This document shows, in pieces, positions 61,249 through 64,000 of a DNA stretch of 64,000 bases. Source of the DNA: Streptomyces griseosporeus (GTDB lineage: Bacteria; Actinomycetota; Actinomycetes; Streptomycetales; Streptomycetaceae); the NCBI RefSeq assembly GCF_014656055.1, contig NZ_BNBR01000002.1:747164-811163 (forward strand). Direction: 5' to 3'. A model generated the notes under the pieces. It worked only from the letters and a program-made list of their open reading frames with translations, was not told the origin of the DNA and did no database searches. Positions within the stretch are counted from its first letter, which is position 1; the number at the start of each line of letters is the position of its first letter. Both the position numbers and the translations under genes were made by a program.

Positions 61249-62961
61249 ATGGCGAACCCGGTGGCTCTCTCACCCGGCGAGCGCGGGCAGGCCCTCGTCC
61301 GGATGGGAGAGGGCGAGCTGGACGTCCTCGTCGTCGGGGGCGGCGTGGTCGGCGCCGGCGCGGCCCTGGACGCCGCCACCCGGGGCCTGAGAGTCGGTCT
61401 CGTCGAAGCCCGGGACTGGGCCTCGGGCACGTCCAGCCGCTCCAGCAAGCTCATCCACGGCGGCCTGCGCTACCTGGAGATGCTGGACTTCCGGCTCGTC
61501 GCCGAAGCCCTGAAGGAACGCGGACTCCTGCTTCAGGTGCTGGCCCCTCATCTGGTGCGTCCGGTGCCGTTCCTCTACCCGCTGCAGCACCGGATCCGGG
61601 AGCGCCCGTACGTGGGCGCCGGCGTGCTGCTGTACGACACCATGGCGGCGGCCTCCGGTACCTCCACCGGTCTGCCCCGCCACCGCCACCTGCTCAAGCG
61701 CCGGGCCCTGCACGAGGCGCCCGCGCTGCGCTCCGACGCCCTGGTCGGCGCGATCCAGTACTGGGACGCCCAGGTCGACGACGCCCGGCACACCATGTTC
61801 CTCGCCCGCACGGCCGTCGCCTACGGAGCGCTGGCCGCCAACCGCACCCGGGTCAGCCGCTTCCTGCGGCAGGGCGAGCGGGTGGTGGGAGCCGTCGTCA
61901 CGGATCTGGAGACCGGCGACGAGACGGAGGTGCGGGCCAAGCAGGTCATCAACGCGACCGGCGTGTGGACCGACGACACCCAGTCCCTCGCCGGTACGCG
62001 CGGCCAGTTCCACGTCCGCGCCTCCAAGGGCGTACACCTGCTGGTCCCCCGTGACCGGATCAACTCCCGCACCGGGCTCATCCTCCGCACCGAGAAGAGC
62101 GTGCTGTTCGTCATCCCCTGGGGACGGCACTGGATCATCGGGACCACCGACACCGACTGGACGCTCGACAAGGCCCATCCCGCCCTCAGCTCCAAGGACG
62201 TCACCTACCTGCTGGAACACGTCAACAGCGTCCTGGCCACGCCTTTGGTTCCGGAGGATGTCGAGGGCGTCTACGCCGGTCTGCGGCCCCTGCTGTCCGG
62301 CGAGGCCGCGGACACCAGCAAGCTGTCACGGGAGCACCTGGTCGCCCACCCGGTACCCGGTCTCGTGGTGGTGGCCGGCGGCAAGTACACGACCTATCGG
62401 GTGATGGCCAAGGACGCGGTCGACGAGGCGGTCCGCGGCCTGGACGAGAAGGTGCCCGACTGCGTCACGCAACGCGTCCCGCTGCTCGGCGCCGACGGCT
62501 ATCCGGCCCTGTGGAACTCCCGCCACAACCTCGCCGCGTCCTCCGGGCTGCATGTCGCCCGCATCGAGCACCTGTTGAACCGCTACGGCTCCCTGGTGCA
62601 CGAGCTGCTCGCCATGGTCGCGGCCGACTCCTCGCTCGGCGAGCCGCTGCCGAGTTCCGACGACTACCTGCGGGTCGAGGCCGTGTACGCGGTGACCCAT
62701 GAGGGCGCCCGCCACCTGGAGGACGTGCTCGCCCGACGGACCCGGATCTCCATCGAGTCCTGGGACCGTGGTGTGGACGCGGCGCGGACCGTCGCGGAAC
62801 TGATGGCGCCTCACCTGGGATGGGACCAGGCGCACCGGGACCGTGAGGTCGACCACTACCTGAAGCGGGTGGCCGCCGAACGCGAGGCCCAGCAGCAGCC
62901 GGACGACCAGACCGCCGACGCGGTACGGCTCGGCGCCCCCGACATCATCCCGGTGCGCTGA
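61249..62961 (+). CDS. glpD: Aerobic glycerol-3-phosphate dehydrogenase (FAD)
   Basis: The 570-residue flavoprotein has the FAD-binding G-G-G-V-V-G-A-G near 30, S-S-R-S-S-K-L-I-H-G-G-L-R-Y-L-E, and the later W-R-H-like W-I-I-G-T-T-D-T-D-W motif of GlpD. An alpha-helical C-terminal domain follows. It oxidises glycerol 3-phosphate to dihydroxyacetone phosphate at the membrane, feeding electrons to quinone. The ATG at 61249 has GAGGAGGAG upstream; earlier in-frame starts lack one. The operon ends here with no gylX-type gene and no linked regulator. Confidence 0.93.
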   Translation: MANPVALSPGERGQALVRMGEGELDVLVVGGGVVGAGAALDAATRGLRVGLVEARDWASGTSSRSSKLIHGGLRYLEMLDFRLVAEALKERGLLLQVLAPHLVRPVPFLYPLQHRIRERPYVGAGVLLYDTMAAASGTSTGLPRHRHLLKRRALHEAPALRSDALVGAIQYWDAQVDDARHTMFLARTAVAYGALAANRTRVSRFLRQGERVVGAVVTDLETGDETEVRAKQVINATGVWTDDTQSLAGTRGQFHVRASKGVHLLVPRDRINSRTGLILRTEKSVLFVIPWGRHWIIGTTDTDWTLDKAHPALSSKDVTYLLEHVNSVLATPLVPEDVEGVYAGLRPLLSGEAADTSKLSREHLVAHPVPGLVVVAGGKYTTYRVMAKDAVDEAVRGLDEKVPDCVTQRVPLLGADGYPALWNSRHNLAASSGLHVARIEHLLNRYGSLVHELLAMVAADSSLGEPLPSSDDYLRVEAVYAVTHEGARHLEDVLARRTRISIESWDRGVDAARTVAELMAPHLGWDQAHRDREVDHYLKRVAAEREAQQQPDDQTADAVRLGAPDIIPVR

Positions 62962-63184
62962 TACCCGGGTTCGACGGAGCGTGCCTGAGTTGTCTCTGCT
63001 GGGAATCGAAGCAGACCAGCCCCATCGAGTCGGCGAGGGCTGCCGCATAGGCGGACGCCTCTTCTGCCCTGTCCCACCGCAGCGCGAAGTAGATGACTGG
63101 GCCCCTGGCCTCACCGATCAACGGTCCCGCAGCCCAAGGGGACGTTTCCTCCACATCCTCGGTGATGTCACACCACCGCTCCAA
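62945..63184 (-). pseudogene. C-terminal piece of an unidentified small protein, fused to CBS relic
   Basis: The minus-strand frame reads R-W-C-D-I-T-E-D-V-E-E-T-S, then V-I-Y-F-A-L-R-W-D-R-A-E-E-A-S and M-G-L-V-C-F-D. It looks like the end of a real protein (an alpha/beta pattern of a small cytoplasmic family I cannot name). It has no start of its own except a TTG and continues in frame from CBS-domain sequence, so it is a recombination fusion. It overlaps the last 17 bp of glpD on the opposite strand. Confidence 0.5.
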
Positions 63185-63475
63185 TACGGTGCCCTGGTCG
63201 CCGGTGACGGCCGCGAGGTGGCTGCGGCCGGCGCGCAGAGCAGTGAGGGTGTCATCCAGCGGGGTGTCGAGTCGAACCCGGTGACCGGGCGCAGGGCCGT
63301 GCGCGGGAAGGGCCGCTCGCGGTCGGGGAGGTCCAAGGTGTCCTTGATGTGGAGGTAGCCCAGCGGGGCTCCGGTGACCGGGAGGCGGGAGTAGCCTGCC
63401 TCGGCCGCGATGCGCTACAAACCCGCAGGAGTGATCGACACGTCGACCGTGCGCACCTTCCTCGCGGGGAACAGG
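63180..63475 (-). pseudogene. CBS-domain relic of a CorC/TlyC-type transporter (CNNM family)
   Basis: Minus-strand sequence spells the cytoplasmic CBS region of a TlyC/CorC-like protein: F-P-A-R-K-V-R-T-V-D-V, a TAG (63415-63417) where a Glu codon would be expected, then R-I-A-A-E-A-G-Y-S-R-L-P-V-T-G, L-G-Y-L-H-I-K-D-T-L-D-L. A frameshift near 63280 follows, then T-P-L-D-D-T-L-T-A-L-R-A-G. Both ends are missing. One stop, one frameshift and two fusions make it clearly dead. Confidence 0.65.
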
Positions 63476-63479
63476 GATT

Positions 63480-63833
63480 TCCGTCGTACATGGCGCGGGA
63501 GGCGGACTCGCCGAGGGTCAGGTCGACCGGGTCGCCCGCCGGCAGGCCGGGGAAGGTGCCGATCCCCGCGACGGCCTGTCGCGCGGACTCAAGCTCGGCG
63601 CTGTACGAGCCGAGAGGGGGCGGTGGGAAGAGGAGCATCGCGAGTGCGGGAACGACGAGCAGCCAGGCGACGGGCGGGCCGTGACTGTGGTCGTGTCCGT
63701 GGCCGTGCGGGTGCTCGCCCTCGTCGTGGTGCTCCCGCCCTGCCGGGCGACCGGCAGCAACCGCTCGAGACCCCCAGCGTGAGAAGCAACGCTCCCGACG
63801 CACGAGATACGGCCGCAGTCCCTGCTGGACGTA
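63480..63833 (-). pseudogene. Relic of a TIGR03943/DUF1980 membrane protein
   Basis: The pieces are Y-V-Q-Q-G-L-R-P-Y-L-V (from 63833), then a one-base slip into A-S-G-A-L-L-L-T-L-G-V, then a second slip back to H-H-D-E-G-E-H-P-H-G-H-G-H-D-H and W-L-L-V-V-P-A-L-A-M-L-L. It runs to A-S-R-A-M-Y-D-G at 63480, where it joins the CBS relic. This order matches the family that partners YraQ-like permeases. The N-terminus and most of the C-terminal domain are gone. Confidence 0.6.
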
Positions 63834-64000
63834 CGGGGACCGGATACTGCGCGCGAGACGGCAGCCCTCGGTGACCCTGCCAGACTGACAGCCCGGCAGT
63901 GCGCCTGCGACGAATCAGCCGCTTCCCAGAGGCCGGCGTCGAGAACTCAACAGCCTTACCCCCATGTTCACCGCCCTGCGTCTTTCCGCCGACGCGGGCA
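63834..64000. other. Terminal stretch without recognisable gene
   Basis: No ribosome site or family motif is seen in these 167 bases. A short minus-strand frame (M-G-V-R-L-L-S-S-R-R-R) ends at a stop near 63920 but is too short to support. Confidence 0.3.

Noticed and set aside
62945..64000. Insertion sequence or transposase at the broken right end
   Set aside because: No transposase motif, terminal inverted repeat or target duplication is visible among the gene fragments, so I call only pseudogenes.

Overview
The window is high-GC actinobacterial DNA with strong third-position GC bias, frequent GTG and TTG starts, 4-bp ATGA/GTGA gene overlaps and several promoters that seem to give leaderless mRNAs. 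Together with its gene families (GH87, tandem SpoIIE phosphatases, tandem FluC channels, DUF1876, MmyB-type XRE proteins) this points to a Streptomyces chromosome. I see no rRNA, tRNA, CRISPR array or intact mobile element, and no antibiotic biosynthetic cluster.

Layout. 0-6 kb holds a short Rho paralogue, a tandem-TerD protein, a secreted D,D-carboxypeptidase and a TPR protein. 5.7-11.9 kb is a nitrogen-scavenging block on the minus strand. It contains aspartase and glutaminase (coupled), then asparaginase, an asparagine-type permease and a GntR regulator (coupled) expressed from a leaderless promoter. 11.9-16.5 kb has uppP, a two-gene FluC fluoride exporter with a DUF190 gene between, a strictosidine-synthase-like lactonase, a YihY/BrkB membrane protein and a small winged-helix protein. 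16.6-25.0 kb is a complete galactan locus: secreted GH53 endo-galactanase and intracellular GH42 beta-galactosidase on the minus strand, and divergently a binding protein, two permeases and a LacI regulator, with three similar operator-like dyads in the divergent promoter region. 25-36.4 kb is a mixed region of VOC, MarR, SseB, NCS1 permease plus amidohydrolase, a double Lrp regulator with a 45-bp repeat over its stop codon, a divergent IMPase, an O-methyltransferase, and a DeoR / ribosyltransferase-like / Nudix operon. 36.5-47.8 kb looks like an alpha-1,3-glucan utilisation locus: a 1428-residue multidomain secreted GH87 enzyme, a binding protein with two permeases, an intracellular GH13 alpha-glucosidase and a LacI regulator. 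A frameshifted relic of a second discoidin/beta-helix glycanase sits between the GH87 gene and the regulator. 47.8-58.6 kb has a membrane-anchored Mrr nuclease, a secreted hydrolase, TerB, a BlaI/M56 pair, a membrane metallophosphoesterase and two consecutive SpoIIE-type phosphatases. 58.7-63 kb is a glycerol operon, glpF-glpK-glpD. From 63 kb to the end lies a graveyard of fused, frameshifted gene pieces.

How it works together. The window is largely catabolic. It covers polymer attack outside the cell, ABC uptake and intracellular hydrolysis for two different glycans, glycerol uptake and oxidation, and deamidation of Asn, Gln and Asp. Large hairpins lie just ahead of a downstream enzyme gene in all three carbon-use loci (18.3, 38.2 and 59.6 kb), suggesting shared post-transcriptional tuning of enzyme against transporter levels. 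Function calls rest on family motifs read by eye; operator assignments and the alpha-1,3-glucan substrate are inferences.
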